Source of the DNA: Hyphomicrobiales bacterium | GTDB taxonomy: Bacteria; Pseudomonadota; Alphaproteobacteria; Rhizobiales; OSC116 | Reading direction: 5' to 3' | Assembly (NCBI GenBank): GCA_016744975.1 | Contig: JADGDI010000015.1 | Span: forward strand, 1 to 37,206 | DNA: 37,206 nt | In this document: one piece after another, positions 17,313 through 26,695 of the stretch | Layout: each line of letters opens with the position of its first letter | Numbering within the stretch: the stretch's first letter is position 1 | The notes under the pieces: model-generated | Seen by the model: the letters and a program-made list of their open reading frames with translations, nothing else | Databases searched by the model: none | Told to the model about the DNA's origin: nothing | Translations under genes and position numbers: made by a program

Positions 17313-17629
17313 ATTTTTGACTCAAAATTCTAGTTTAAGATGGTATTACATATTAAATTTTAAATTTTCGTCGCAAAAACATAGACATTCCTTCTGTTGA
17401 GTGTGAATTAGCATATTAATTATTCTGCCACAAGTTATTATTGAAAATAGCAATTAGACTAAAATTATACAAATGTGGAAAACTTACAAAGTTTTCGCGA
17501 TAAACTTACAACTGCACACAATAATGCCATTCATCAACACTATTATGTAAAAAATGATACTAATTCTTTGTTTCCCAATTATACTTGGCTTAATGAGTAA
17601 TAAAATCAAACAACCGACGAAACTACCAA
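17313..17629. promoter_or_regulatory. Divergent intergenic region, GNAT / metallophosphoesterase
   Basis: This 317-base interval holds no gene I can support. It is strongly AT-rich and presumably carries divergent promoters. Its only notable structure is the inverted and direct repeat at 17478-17511. Confidence 0.6.
17478..17511. promoter_or_regulatory. Candidate operator: inverted plus direct repeat
   Basis: GAAAACTT-ACA-AAGTTTTC (17478-17496) is a perfect eight-base dyad with a three-base spacer. AAACTTACAA also occurs at 17480-17489 and again at 17502-17511, 22 bases apart, about two helical turns. The arrangement suits binding of a dimeric regulator. No factor can be named. Confidence 0.35.
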
Positions 17630-18586
17630 ATGCATCACCTTAGGCTTGCCCATTTTTCTGACATTCATATGCCTCCAATGCCTAAGCCAACCTTCATTGA
17701 ATTGACAGGAATTCGTATTTTAGGGTTAACCTCTTGGCAACTTAGTCGAAAAAAAATTCACCGACTTAAAGTGTTTCGTGCGTTTGAAAAAGACATAAAA
17801 TGTCAAGAAATTGACCATTATGCCTTTTCTGGCGATTTGGTTAATATTGCATCCAAAGCCGAAATTAAACGCGGCACCGCCTGGCTTAAAAGCTTTGCCC
17901 CTGCAGATAAAATGTCATTTGTTCCTGGCAATCATGATGCCTATACCGAAGATGCCATCGCAAATATACTAAATCAATGGCATGATTATATGAGCCCCTG
18001 CGCCCAAGGTTTGGATATTTTGCAGCAATTGGGAATAAAGTTAGACACTCAAGTACCCCATGGCCCCTTCCCTTATGTTCGGATATTTGGCCGTGTTGCT
18101 TTGGTTGGTTTATCATCTGCCATTGCATCCCCACCATTTTTGGCAACTGGCGAGATGGGTGAAAAACAATTGAAAAATTTGGAGAAATTACTCAGCCACC
18201 TCAAAAAGGAAGGTTATTTTCGAATCAGTATGATTCATCACCCGCCTTTACCACGTTTAACCCCGCAACCAAGAGCGCTGAATGATGTTGCCGATTTACA
18301 TAAAATATTGACAAATACAGGTTCTGAGTTGATCATTTATGGCCATAATCACCGCAATAAAATTACCAATATTACCAATAAATATGGCCCGTCTTTATGC
18401 ATTGGTGTTGCTTCAGCTTCTGCTATAGCAACCAGCCATAAACCTGCTGCAAGTTATAACCAAATTCTTATTGACCAAACTAAAAAAGGCTGGCAAGTAA
18501 ACTTACTTAAACGTGAATATATTACTGAAAAAAACCAATTTGAAGAAACAGAAGTAACCCCATTAGGATTTTGGCATCTTAGCTAA
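17630..18586 (+). CDS. Calcineurin-like metallophosphoesterase
   Basis: A 318-residue cytosolic phosphoesterase of the CpdA-like group. The five metal-binding blocks are in order: HFSDIHM (about 8-14), FSGDLVN (about 66-72), VPGNHDAY (about 97-104), MIHHPPLP (about 202-209) and IYGHNHRN (about 235-242). The GDL and GNHD spacing is regular. Substrate could be a cyclic nucleotide or another phosphodiester; sequence alone does not decide. The ATG at 17630 has no clear ribosome binding site. It is convergent with uvrB. Confidence 0.9.
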   Translation: MHHLRLAHFSDIHMPPMPKPTFIELTGIRILGLTSWQLSRKKIHRLKVFRAFEKDIKCQEIDHYAFSGDLVNIASKAEIKRGTAWLKSFAPADKMSFVPGNHDAYTEDAIANILNQWHDYMSPCAQGLDILQQLGIKLDTQVPHGPFPYVRIFGRVALVGLSSAIASPPFLATGEMGEKQLKNLEKLLSHLKKEGYFRISMIHHPPLPRLTPQPRALNDVADLHKILTNTGSELIIYGHNHRNKITNITNKYGPSLCIGVASASAIATSHKPAASYNQILIDQTKKGWQVNLLKREYITEKNQFEETEVTPLGFWHLS

Positions 18587-18635
18587 TAGCGCCATACGCA
18601 ATAACGCTATACTAATAACACCATACCCAGAATTA

Positions 18636-20819
18636 CTACTTTCGCCGTTTTGATTTAAAACTTCGACTACCTGACTTGCCGGCTGTTGAGCGCCCAGCTT
18701 TATTGGCATTTTCAGCTTTATTATAGTTAAATTGCCGCGCAAGTGGGTCATCCATAACCATCAATTCATTCTGCTCAAGTCGCCTCACTTCATCACGAAT
18801 TTTTGCAGCTTGTTCAAAGTCTAAATTATCAGCTGCCTCAAGCATTTGCTTGCGCAACACTTCTAGATGTGTTTGTAAGTTTTTGCCAACCATATGCTCG
18901 GGAGCCAATTCGCCCATATCAGCGGTTACATGGTCACCTTCAGACATCCCTTCAATAATTTCACCAATATTCTTTTTGATCGAAGTTGGCGTAATATTGT
19001 GTAATTTATTATGAGCTTTTTGCTTTTCACGGCGGCGGTCCGTTTCAGCCATCGCCCGCTCCATACTGCCGGTAATTTTATCGGCATATAAAATTACCCG
19101 CCCTTCTACATGGCGGGCAGCGCGGCCAATGGTCTGTACCAAACTTGTCTCACTGCGTAAAAAACCTTCCTTATCAGCATCTAATATCGCCACCAATGCA
19201 ACCTCTGGAATATCCAGTCCTTCGCGCAATAAATTGATGCCAATTAGTACGTCAAACACGCCAAGTCTTAAGTCGCGGATAATCTCAATACGCTCCAATG
19301 TGTCAATATCACTATGTAAATAACGAACCTTAATGCCTTGATCATGCATATATTCTGTCAAATCTTCAGCCATACGTTTGGTTAAGGTAGTCACTAGAAC
19401 CCGCTGCTCTTTTGCAACAATTTTATGACATTCAGCCATTAAATCATCAACCTGACTAGCAACTGGTCGCAACTCTATTTCGGGATCAATCAGGCCAGTT
19501 GGTCTAATAACTTGCTCAGAAAACACCCCGCCTGTTCGCTCCATTTCCCATTTTCCAGGAGTTGCTGAAACAAACACGCTTTGGGTGCGCATAATGTCCC
19601 ATTCTTCAAATTTCAAAGGTCGGTTATCCAAACAACTTGGCAGTCTAAACCCGTGTTCTTTAAGGGTGGTTTTGCGCGAAAAGTCACCTTTATACATCGC
19701 ACCAATTTGCGGCACAGTCACATGGCTTTCATCTACAAAAATCAAGCAATTATCTGGAATATATTCAAACAATGTTGGCGGCGGCGCACCTGCGGGACGG
19801 CCTGATAAATGTCGAGAATAATTTTCAATACCGCTGCAAAACCCCTGTGCTTCTAGCATTTCAATATCAAAGCTAACCCGTTGTTCTAACCTTTGTGCCT
19901 CAAGCAGTTTATTATTATGCTTCATGTCGGCCAATGCAACTTGCAACTCTTGCTTTATACCCTCAATCGCGCGCACTAAATGCGGGCGAGGTGTCACATA
20001 ATGTGAATTGGCATAAATACGCTCTGAGGTTAAATTTTGTAACTTTTTGCCGGTTAACGGATCAAACTCAGCAATCGATTCAAGCTCATCACCAAAAAAG
20101 GAAAATCGCCATGCTGCATCTTCATAATGTGCAGGCCATATTTCTATCACATCACCGCGCACCCTAAATGTGCCTCGGGTAAATGCCATATCATTGCGGC
20201 TATATTGCAAATCCACCAAACTGGCTATAATTTTGCGAATGTCGTAGTCATCACCAACTTTTAAGTCCATGATCATCGCGCTATAACCTTCAACACTACC
20301 AAGGCCGTAGATACATGAGACAGAAGCCACAATGATCACATCGTCACGCTCTAACAGGTTACGCGTTGCAGCATGGCGCATACGGTCAATTTGCTCATTA
20401 ACACTGGCATCTTTTTCAATGAATGTATCGGTTCGCGGTACATAAGCTTCAGGCTGATAATAATCATAGTATGAAACAAAATAAGAGACTGCATTATCAG
20501 GGAAAAAACGTTTAAACTCGCTATATAGTTGCGCAGCCAAGGTTTTATTATGGGCTAAAATCAATGCCGGGCGGTTGGTTTTAGCAATGATTTGCGCCAT
20601 CGTAAATGTCTTACCGCTGCCAGTTACGCCCAATAAAACTTGATCTTTTTCTTTATTATCAATGCCTTCAACAAGTTCAGCAATTGCAGTTGGCTGATCA
20701 CCTGCTGGTTCAAAATCAGTATGTAGATTAAACTTTATACCACCCTTAACTTTATTTTCAACGGGCAATTTTGGTCGTTTCAGCATATCAATATGTGCAA
20801 TATCAAGTATTTTTGTCAT
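18636..20819 (-). CDS. uvrB: Excinuclease ABC subunit B
   Basis: Damage-verifying helicase-like subunit of nucleotide excision repair. Walker A is [12 protein letters not shown] (about 64-75). [19 protein letters not shown] includes the start of the beta-hairpin clamping [15 protein letters not shown] carries the DEAD-like box, [19 protein letters not shown] is motif VI, and a UVR domain ([20 protein letters not shown]) is near the C-terminus. A basic tail ending [10 protein letters not shown] extends beyond the UVR domain. The frame reaches 20852, but GGTGGAA lies about ten bases before the ATG at 20819, so I use the 727-residue form. A candidate SOS box lies 69-83 bases upstream. Confidence 0.97.
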   Translation of the reverse strand: MTKILDIAHIDMLKRPKLPVENKVKGGIKFNLHTDFEPAGDQPTAIAELVEGIDNKEKDQVLLGVTGSGKTFTMAQIIAKTNRPALILAHNKTLAAQLYSEFKRFFPDNAVSYFVSYYDYYQPEAYVPRTDTFIEKDASVNEQIDRMRHAATRNLLERDDVIIVASVSCIYGLGSVEGYSAMIMDLKVGDDYDIRKIIASLVDLQYSRNDMAFTRGTFRVRGDVIEIWPAHYEDAAWRFSFFGDELESIAEFDPLTGKKLQNLTSERIYANSHYVTPRPHLVRAIEGIKQELQVALADMKHNNKLLEAQRLEQRVSFDIEMLEAQGFCSGIENYSRHLSGRPAGAPPPTLFEYIPDNCLIFVDESHVTVPQIGAMYKGDFSRKTTLKEHGFRLPSCLDNRPLKFEEWDIMRTQSVFVSATPGKWEMERTGGVFSEQVIRPTGLIDPEIELRPVASQVDDLMAECHKIVAKEQRVLVTTLTKRMAEDLTEYMHDQGIKVRYLHSDIDTLERIEIIRDLRLGVFDVLIGINLLREGLDIPEVALVAILDADKEGFLRSETSLVQTIGRAARHVEGRVILYADKITGSMERAMAETDRRREKQKAHNKLHNITPTSIKKNIGEIIEGMSEGDHVTADMGELAPEHMVGKNLQTHLEVLRKQMLEAADNLDFEQAAKIRDEVRRLEQNELMVMDDPLARQFNYNKAENANKAGRSTAGKSGSRSFKSKRRK

Positions 20820-20887
20820 TTTTAAAATTCCACCAAATGAATTAAGCAACATATAATAACAATTTACGGTGACAATGCCAGTAAAAT

Positions 20888-20902
20888 GTTCTCTTTTTGT
20901 AC
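20888..20902 (-). promoter_or_regulatory. Candidate LexA (SOS) box of uvrB
   Basis: GTTC-TCTTTTT-GTAC matches the alphaproteobacterial LexA consensus GTTC-N7-GTTC, a direct repeat, with a single mismatch and the exact seven-base spacing. It lies in the uvrB promoter region, and uvr genes are common SOS targets. Confidence 0.6.
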
Positions 20903-21042
20903 TATTAGCCTAATTAATAATTGCGTTTTATCAGTTAAGCTTGGCACCTTTTACCAAAAATCAAATATCCCATTGGTTCTTAATATAAAATAAACCATAT
21001 TAATAAACAATAATCCTGTGGTAATCATTGCATGAGATTAAA

Positions 21043-23127
21043 ATGACTAAAATTTTTACAGTATTAAAATCTATACCTTCTAAAATTTCAAACAAAGCTG
21101 CAGTTTTGAGTGATGAGTTTAATCACAAAATGCAGTTTATTAGACGCATTCCTATTAAACATCGGATGACTAGCATGGCATTGTTTAGCGTCCTTGGTAT
21201 TGCTTTGGGCACATATGCCGTTCAATTGAGCAATGAGCTACTGTCTGAAAAAATGGGCGAACTTTCTAAAGCTAGACAAACAGAAACTTTACTAACCAAA
21301 ATTGATATTAAAGTTCTTGAAATGAAAGATTTGCAACAACAGTTTCGCCTTACATTTATAGACGATCATTTGCGCGCCTTTCGTGAAACGCGCCGAGAAG
21401 TATCCAGTTTGAACAAACAATTATTAGAACTGGTCGACGACCCAATTTTAAACAAAAATATTGCTGATATTGAAGATAATTTACAACAATATTTGATAAA
21501 GCTGGACGAAAGCACAGATATTATTAAAGAAATTGGCACTTCTGCCTATGATGGTTTTAAAGGTGACATGCGCTCTGCTGCCTCAAAAATCGAAAGAGCG
21601 ATTGGTAAATTCATAAAAAAACAAAAAAATGATTTAGCAAATAGCGCAATTATGAAGCAAGTATATTTAGAGCTTTTACAATTAAAGCGCCAAGAAAAAA
21701 ACTATCTAATGTATGGTGGGGATAAATATTTAACCAAACATGCCAAACAATTCAAAGCTTTTATTGACCAGTTTTCAAAAATAGAAACCACGAGTAAAAA
21801 CACCAAAGCAATTGATAAATATGCCAAGATTTACATTGAAAAATTCAATATCATTGTAACGACCAGTGTAAAAATGAACCTCGTAAGCAATCAAATGCAA
21901 GAGCGCGTTCAGGCAATCACTCAGATTACCAGCAAGGCTAGCAAAGTCGCTCAAGAAAAAAGCCAGCGTAACTATGCCTCTTATATTGCGACAGAACAGC
22001 GTTGGTATTCAATGATATTAATTGGCGCGGCAACCATCATCGCTTTTACATTGCTGATGTCATATATTATTGCCACAAGCATCTTAAAACCATTACGCAA
22101 GCTTAAGCGCCAAACTGTCGCTATAGCATCAGGAAAATTAGATACAGATATCGATTATCCTGATAAGTGGGACAATATAGCACAAATGGCCGAAGCAATG
22201 CTTGGCTTCAAACAAAATGCCATTATACGTATTGAATTAGAGGAAAAGCAAATTAAAGCTCAGCAAACCAGCTCAAACCGCGCTGAGAAAATAGAAAAAA
22301 CCATAGAGAGCTTTGAGAAAAAAGCCTTTGATGCCCTCAATACAGTTCGAGATGCCGCAAGCCAACTCAGTCACTCATCAGACTCCCTATCATCACTTTC
22401 TGGTAGCGTTTATGAACAATCCGACAGTGCGGGTGTTGCGGTTAAAGATGTTGCATCTAATATTTCTATTGTGGCTACTTCTACTGAAGAGCTGGTCGCA
22501 TCCATCAATGAGATATCTCAACAATCTAACAATTCGATTGAAGTTGCTGAACAAGCGACCGATGAAATGAAAAAGACTCTAAAGACCATGGATAATATGT
22601 CCCATGCATCTAATGAAATCGATAAAGTCATCAAATTAATTCAAGACATTGCTGAACAAACCAACTTATTGGCATTAAACGCAACCATAGAGTCTGCCCG
22701 CGCAGGCGAGGCAGGGCGAGGCTTTGCTGTGGTTGCTGGTGAAGTTAAAGCACTTGCTCAGCAAACTGCTAAAGCTACCGAAGAAATTGGTCAAAAAATC
22801 AACCAAATTCAAGATCATTCAAACCATGCAATGCATAGCATTAATAATGTCAATAAGGTGATATTAAATATGCAAGGCATCACTGAAATTGTTGCAACCG
22901 CAGTCACCGAACAAGAATCCATTGTACAAGAAGTATCACAAATCGTTAACATGACTTCAAAACAGTCTGACGATACCGCCACTATAATGGAAGATATCAA
23001 ACAATCTATGGGCGATTCAAAAGATGCTGCTGTGGATGTAAATTCATTGTCACATAATCTAACCGAACAAGCCCAAACGCTTGAGGGTGAAATTGGAGAA
23101 TTCCTTGGTGATGTTCGCCAAGCATAA
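21043..23127 (+). CDS. Methyl-accepting chemotaxis protein with HBM-type sensor
   Basis: A 694-residue transmembrane chemoreceptor. TM1 is [11 protein letters not shown]-like (about 40-60). The large periplasmic helical region (about 70-320) contains [20 protein letters not shown], typical of helical bimodular (HBM) domains, which bind small organic ligands such as TCA acids in characterised members. TM2 is [19 protein letters not shown], followed by HAMP ([18 protein letters not shown]). The conserved signalling hairpin is [20 protein letters not shown] continuing FAVVAGEV. No CheR-docking pentapeptide ends the protein. The frame reaches a TTG at 21028, but the ATG at 21043 is the better start. 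Monocistronic; no che genes in the window. Confidence 0.93.
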   Translation: MTKIFTVLKSIPSKISNKAAVLSDEFNHKMQFIRRIPIKHRMTSMALFSVLGIALGTYAVQLSNELLSEKMGELSKARQTETLLTKIDIKVLEMKDLQQQFRLTFIDDHLRAFRETRREVSSLNKQLLELVDDPILNKNIADIEDNLQQYLIKLDESTDIIKEIGTSAYDGFKGDMRSAASKIERAIGKFIKKQKNDLANSAIMKQVYLELLQLKRQEKNYLMYGGDKYLTKHAKQFKAFIDQFSKIETTSKNTKAIDKYAKIYIEKFNIIVTTSVKMNLVSNQMQERVQAITQITSKASKVAQEKSQRNYASYIATEQRWYSMILIGAATIIAFTLLMSYIIATSILKPLRKLKRQTVAIASGKLDTDIDYPDKWDNIAQMAEAMLGFKQNAIIRIELEEKQIKAQQTSSNRAEKIEKTIESFEKKAFDALNTVRDAASQLSHSSDSLSSLSGSVYEQSDSAGVAVKDVASNISIVATSTEELVASINEISQQSNNSIEVAEQATDEMKKTLKTMDNMSHASNEIDKVIKLIQDIAEQTNLLALNATIESARAGEAGRGFAVVAGEVKALAQQTAKATEEIGQKINQIQDHSNHAMHSINNVNKVILNMQGITEIVATAVTEQESIVQEVSQIVNMTSKQSDDTATIMEDIKQSMGDSKDAAVDVNSLSHNLTEQAQTLEGEIGEFLGDVRQA

Positions 23128-23158
23128 AAAAATAAAGCCCATATAAAAATATGGGCTT
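23126..23158 (-). terminator. Terminator between convergent MCP and LysM genes
   Basis: AAGCCCATAT (23135-23144) and ATATGGGCTT (23149-23158) form a perfect ten-base stem with an AAAA loop. On the minus strand it runs into TTATTTTTTT, 36 bases after the LysM gene stop, so it is best read as that gene's terminator. On the plus strand the T tract is absent, though the stem still sits just after the chemoreceptor stop. Confidence 0.88.
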
Positions 23159-23193
23159 CAATCACTCAAGGTTAAAATTCTATCGCAAATCTT

Positions 23194-23631
23194 TTAAGAA
23201 GGAATGCGCAAAACTTGGCCAGGATAAATTTTATCTGGGTGGCTTAACATTGGTCGGTTGGCTTCAAAAATCTCATTATATTTTGAGCCATTACCTAATG
23301 TTGCTGATGAAATTGCCCATAAAGTATCGCCTTTTTTAACCGTATAAAACTCTGATTCTGAAACATCGTCAGTTGTTGTAATCTGTTCATCTACAGTTGC
23401 CACACCCGTTACATTACCCAGTGCTAAGACAATCTTTTCTTTTTCTTCTTGGCTCACACCTTCGCCACCAATTACAGAGACTTTATCACCATCAACAGCG
23501 ATGCTCATACCAGCCATATTAAGGCCATGTTTTGCAACTTCGGCATTTAATTCTTCAACAGCTGGTGCTTCTTCGGCGCTACCAATACCAAGTGCTGCCC
23601 CTACAGATTTCACAAAACTAAACATACCCAT
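23194..23631 (-). CDS. lysM: BON-LysM peptidoglycan/potassium-binding protein (Kbp/YgaU family)
   Basis: A 145-residue protein with no signal peptide, an N-terminal BON domain (about 28-85, with VDGDKVSVIGGEGVSQEEKE and GVATVDEQI) and a C-terminal LysM domain (about 95-144: FYTVKKGDTLWAISSATLG, then IYPGQVLRIP). This two-domain layout and length match E. coli YgaU/Kbp, a cytosolic potassium sensor. Most bacterial homologues are only named LysM. AGGAGAG sits before the ATG. It follows glpD by 60 bases on the same strand but has its own terminator. Confidence 0.92.
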   Translation of the reverse strand: MGMFSFVKSVGAALGIGSAEEAPAVEELNAEVAKHGLNMAGMSIAVDGDKVSVIGGEGVSQEEKEKIVLALGNVTGVATVDEQITTTDDVSESEFYTVKKGDTLWAISSATLGNGSKYNEIFEANRPMLSHPDKIYPGQVLRIPS

Positions 23632-23691
23632 TTTACTCTCCTTCTATTTTTTTAAAGAATCACCACATTTAATTAATAACCCAAAAAACTG

Positions 23692-25203
23692 TCATAAAGT
23701 TTTTAATTCTACATAATCTTGAATTTTTTTCTTAACATCTTCATCAACATGCAACCCAAGCCTTGTTCTACGCCATAAATAATCATCAGCAGATCGAACC
23801 CATTCAAATTGAATGGCATAATCTAGTTCATTAGAAAAAATATTATATCCAAAATTAATGCCCAATTGTTCATGCTCTGTTGCGCCCGCTAATATTACCT
23901 CTGCCTTGCTGCCATAATGGGTCGCCAGGCGAACTATTAAACCTTTATGCAGCCAGCCATATTTTTCTTCTAATTTTTTAATGAATTTTTTAATATCACC
24001 TTTTTGGTTAATATCGCCGCCGTGCAAAATTGCATTTTTGGTCCAGCTCGTTTTCATATGCAATAAAAACGGTCTCAATTCTTCACAAACTGCCTCACTT
24101 AAATGCCTAAAGGTAGTAATTTTGCCGCCGTAAATGCTAAGTAGCGGCGGGTTATTTTCATCATCATTTGCATGATGTAAATCAAGAACATATTCACGAG
24201 TAACTGAAGCGGCCTTTTTAGCCTTATCATCAAACAAGGAGCGAACCCCTGCGAAGCTCCAAATAATATCACTTGGTTTAATCGATCTTTTAAAATATTG
24301 ATTTGAAATTTCGCAAAGATATTCTATTTCTTCATCGGAAATTTTCACCAAATTAGGATCGCCTTTAAATACTTTATCGGTGGTGCCAATCATGGTGAAG
24401 TCTTGCTCATATGGTATCGCAAAAACAATTCGGTCATCCTCATTCTGGAACAGATAACAATGATCACCGTCATAAATCTTTGGCACAATAATATGACTTC
24501 CTGTAACCAGACGCGTACCGCCATCCACGGCCATATCCAAACGATGGTTATTGACCACATCCACCCATGGCCCAGCGGCATTAACCAATGTTTTTGCCTG
24601 TAACTCTTGGCGCTGACCATCTTCATCTTCAATGATAATCTGCCATAGTTTATTGTCTATTTTTGCCGAAATAAATTTGGTATGTAGCCCTATAATTGCC
24701 CCGCTATCACGTGCATCTTGCAAATTCGCTAGAACCAATCGACTATCATGAACACGGCAATCACTATAAGCAAACCCAGCTTTATATTGGGGTTTAAGGC
24801 TGTTCCCATAAGCTTCTTTAGTCAAGTTAACACTTCTGCTTGATTTTAGCTTTTGATGCCAATTTAAACTGTCATAAATATAAAGGCCAATTCTAATCAA
24901 CCATTTAGGCCGCAAATGTTTGGCATGTGGCAATATAAAACGTGCTGGCCAAATAATATGTGGTGCACTTTTCAGTAATAGCTCTCTTTCAATAAGTGCT
25001 TTACGTACCAAAGAAAATTTATAATATTCTAAATATCGCAAACCGCCATGTATTAACTTACTGCTTGCTGATGAGGTTGCAGAGGCCAAGTCGCCCTGCT
25101 CCACTAACATAACAGAAAGGCCGCGCCCTGCTGCATCACGCGCTACACCTGCACCATTAATACCACCACCAATGATAAAAACATCCAAAACTTCACGAAC
25201 CAT
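23692..25203 (-). CDS. glpD: Aerobic glycerol-3-phosphate dehydrogenase
   Basis: FAD-dependent membrane-associated enzyme oxidising glycerol 3-phosphate to dihydroxyacetone phosphate and passing electrons to quinone. The dinucleotide-binding loop VFIIGGGINGAGVARDAAGR is at 8-27, followed by ATSSASSKLIHGGLRYLEYY (about 41-60), typical of GlpD. The C-terminal helical cap shows LSIYGGKITTFRHLSEAV (about 352-369) and DDYLWRRTRLGLH (about 473-485). 503 residues is normal. No glycerol kinase, facilitator or GlpR is nearby, so it seems to serve glycerol 3-phosphate from other sources or genes elsewhere. Confidence 0.96.
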   Translation of the reverse strand: MVREVLDVFIIGGGINGAGVARDAAGRGLSVMLVEQGDLASATSSASSKLIHGGLRYLEYYKFSLVRKALIERELLLKSAPHIIWPARFILPHAKHLRPKWLIRIGLYIYDSLNWHQKLKSSRSVNLTKEAYGNSLKPQYKAGFAYSDCRVHDSRLVLANLQDARDSGAIIGLHTKFISAKIDNKLWQIIIEDEDGQRQELQAKTLVNAAGPWVDVVNNHRLDMAVDGGTRLVTGSHIIVPKIYDGDHCYLFQNEDDRIVFAIPYEQDFTMIGTTDKVFKGDPNLVKISDEEIEYLCEISNQYFKRSIKPSDIIWSFAGVRSLFDDKAKKAASVTREYVLDLHHANDDENNPPLLSIYGGKITTFRHLSEAVCEELRPFLLHMKTSWTKNAILHGGDINQKGDIKKFIKKLEEKYGWLHKGLIVRLATHYGSKAEVILAGATEHEQLGINFGYNIFSNELDYAIQFEWVRSADDYLWRRTRLGLHVDEDVKKKIQDYVELKTL

Positions 25204-25509
25204 CGACTAAAAACCTTAACTAATATTGATTGTCTGAATTTAGCCGACTTTTTGATCTATTGCTAGAGTCAGACCAGTAAAATAACAAAAAATATCTATG
25301 ATACCAAGGAAATTTTTCACCATTTTCAGCTTAATTTGATGTGTTTTTGGTAAGCTCGTTTAAAAATATATGTATAAATGGAATCTTCCACCAATAAACT
25401 CAAACCTTATTCATCAACCAAATTCAGCACGCTATCATTAGTGCAATAATGATAGAAAATACAAACCAACCCCTTATAGTTAAAGCCAAACAACATGTGG
25501 GAGCATGCA
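25204..25509. promoter_or_regulatory. Divergent region glpD / HisC-like aminotransferase
   Basis: A 306-base AT-rich gene-free interval with divergent promoters expected. It contains one perfect dyad (25432-25455) near the aminotransferase; otherwise I see nothing in it. Confidence 0.6.
25432..25455. promoter_or_regulatory. Perfect 9-bp inverted repeat upstream of the aminotransferase
   Basis: CTATCATTA-GTGCAA-TAATGATAG is a perfect dyad 54 bases before the preferred start at 25510. The 24-base footprint suits a dimeric repressor such as a GntR- or TetR-type protein. It could also fold as a leader hairpin if transcription starts upstream. Confidence 0.5.
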
Positions 25510-26646
25510 ATGGCGCAAAAAGTCGCACCAAGCAAAAACAAACAAACAAATATTGATTTTTGGGCAGAAGATCAAATCAATCTTAAAAAATCACCGCCCA
25601 CCATTGAATATACAGCACGATATCACGATAAAGCTGATGAGTTTACATATCTTGCTTTGAACGAAAACCCCAATGGCCCCAGCGAGGCAATTAAGCATGA
25701 TATATCACGCGCTGTTGAAACCATAAACCGTTACCCCGACAACCATCATACTCAATTAAGCCATAGCGTTGCCAAGCAAACCAAAGTTAACCCGCATGAG
25801 CAAGTTTGGGGCGCTGGCGCCTCCGACCTCATTCAGCGTGTGGTGACCAGCAACCACCGCGAAGGTCTAAATATAATTTCCCCCGCACCAACATTTTGGG
25901 GCTATGAGCGGGTTTATAACATCATAAATGCCGACGTTAGCCGCATTATGCTGCGCGATGATGGCCATACCGATGTGGATGCCATGCTCGCTGCCATAAA
26001 ACCCAATACCGGTGTGATGACATTTAGCACGCCCGCCAACCCAAGTGGCCTTGCTGTGCCTGAGGCTGATATCATTCAGTTCGCCTCTAAAACACCTGAT
26101 CATATCTTACTTTTGGTCGATGAAGTATATGTTGAATATGCTACTTTTGATGGCCAAGCAGATATGGTCGCTTTATTGCGCAAACACCGCCCCAATGGCA
26201 AATGGTTAATCCTGCGTAGTTTCTCTAAGGCCTATGCAATGGCGGGCGCGCGCATTGGCTATGGCCTTGCATCCGACCAAGCATTAGCCGCACGCTTAGA
26301 GAATGATGCTATAAATTTCACGGTATCCAGCTTAGCGTTTGCAGCGGCAATGTCTGCCTTTAATGACACACAGCGACTAACCAAAATACTGGCCGAAAAT
26401 AAAGTTCAACGTAAAAAGTTTGAACAGAATCTAACCGACTTAGGCCTGAATTATTTACAATCCAGCGCCAATTTTATTTCAATCAAAATGCCCCATGAAG
26501 CCAGCCATTATATCGAAAAGCTATTTGATAGCAAAATCGTTTGCGCAGGGTGGAATGATATAAATTTCCCCAATTACATGCGAGTAGCATTGACCAATGA
26601 TGAAGAGCGAATAAAGTTCATCTCTGCCTTAAAGCCATTATTGTAA
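25510..26646 (+). CDS. HisC-like PLP-dependent aminotransferase
   Basis: A fold-type I aminotransferase related to histidinol-phosphate aminotransferase. LALNENPNGPS (about 48-58) is the family N-terminal motif, TFSTPANPSGLAVP contains the PLP-contacting NPSG, LLVDEVYVEY supplies the ring-contacting Asp, and LRSFSKAYAMAGARIGYG carries the PLP lysine. The C-terminal MRVALTNDEE replaces the usual R-x-S/T-x-G-T. An N-terminal extension of about 40 residues precedes the core. GGGAG is six bases before the ATG at 25510, chosen over 25495. No his genes are adjacent, so aromatic or other amino-acid substrates are equally possible. Confidence 0.88.
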   Translation: MAQKVAPSKNKQTNIDFWAEDQINLKKSPPTIEYTARYHDKADEFTYLALNENPNGPSEAIKHDISRAVETINRYPDNHHTQLSHSVAKQTKVNPHEQVWGAGASDLIQRVVTSNHREGLNIISPAPTFWGYERVYNIINADVSRIMLRDDGHTDVDAMLAAIKPNTGVMTFSTPANPSGLAVPEADIIQFASKTPDHILLLVDEVYVEYATFDGQADMVALLRKHRPNGKWLILRSFSKAYAMAGARIGYGLASDQALAARLENDAINFTVSSLAFAAAMSAFNDTQRLTKILAENKVQRKKFEQNLTDLGLNYLQSSANFISIKMPHEASHYIEKLFDSKIVCAGWNDINFPNYMRVALTNDEERIKFISALKPLL

Positions 26647-26659
26647 ACAGGCTTCAGAT

Positions 26660-26695
26660 CCGAGTAAATCAGAGCAATTTGCATTATTTACTCGG
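26660..26695. terminator. Hairpin between convergent aminotransferase and ABC genes
   Basis: CCGAGTAAAT (26660-26669) and ATTTACTCGG (26686-26695) form a perfect ten-base stem with a 16-base loop. The second arm includes the stop codon of the ABC transporter gene. There is no T tract on either side, so efficient intrinsic termination is uncertain. Confidence 0.5.

Noticed and set aside
6939-17484. AAATGTGGAAAACT occurs at 6939-6952 and 17471-17484 and resembles a DnaA box on the opposite strand (TTTTCCACA).
   Set aside because: A shared 14-mer is expected by chance in an AT-rich window of this size; there is no box cluster, AT-rich unwinding element or origin-associated gene.
18587-18635. 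Repeated CCATAC/CTATAC pieces between the metallophosphoesterase and uvrB as a repeat or terminator.
   Set aside because: Too short and too degenerate; the best stem is six bases with a 13-base loop and no T tract.
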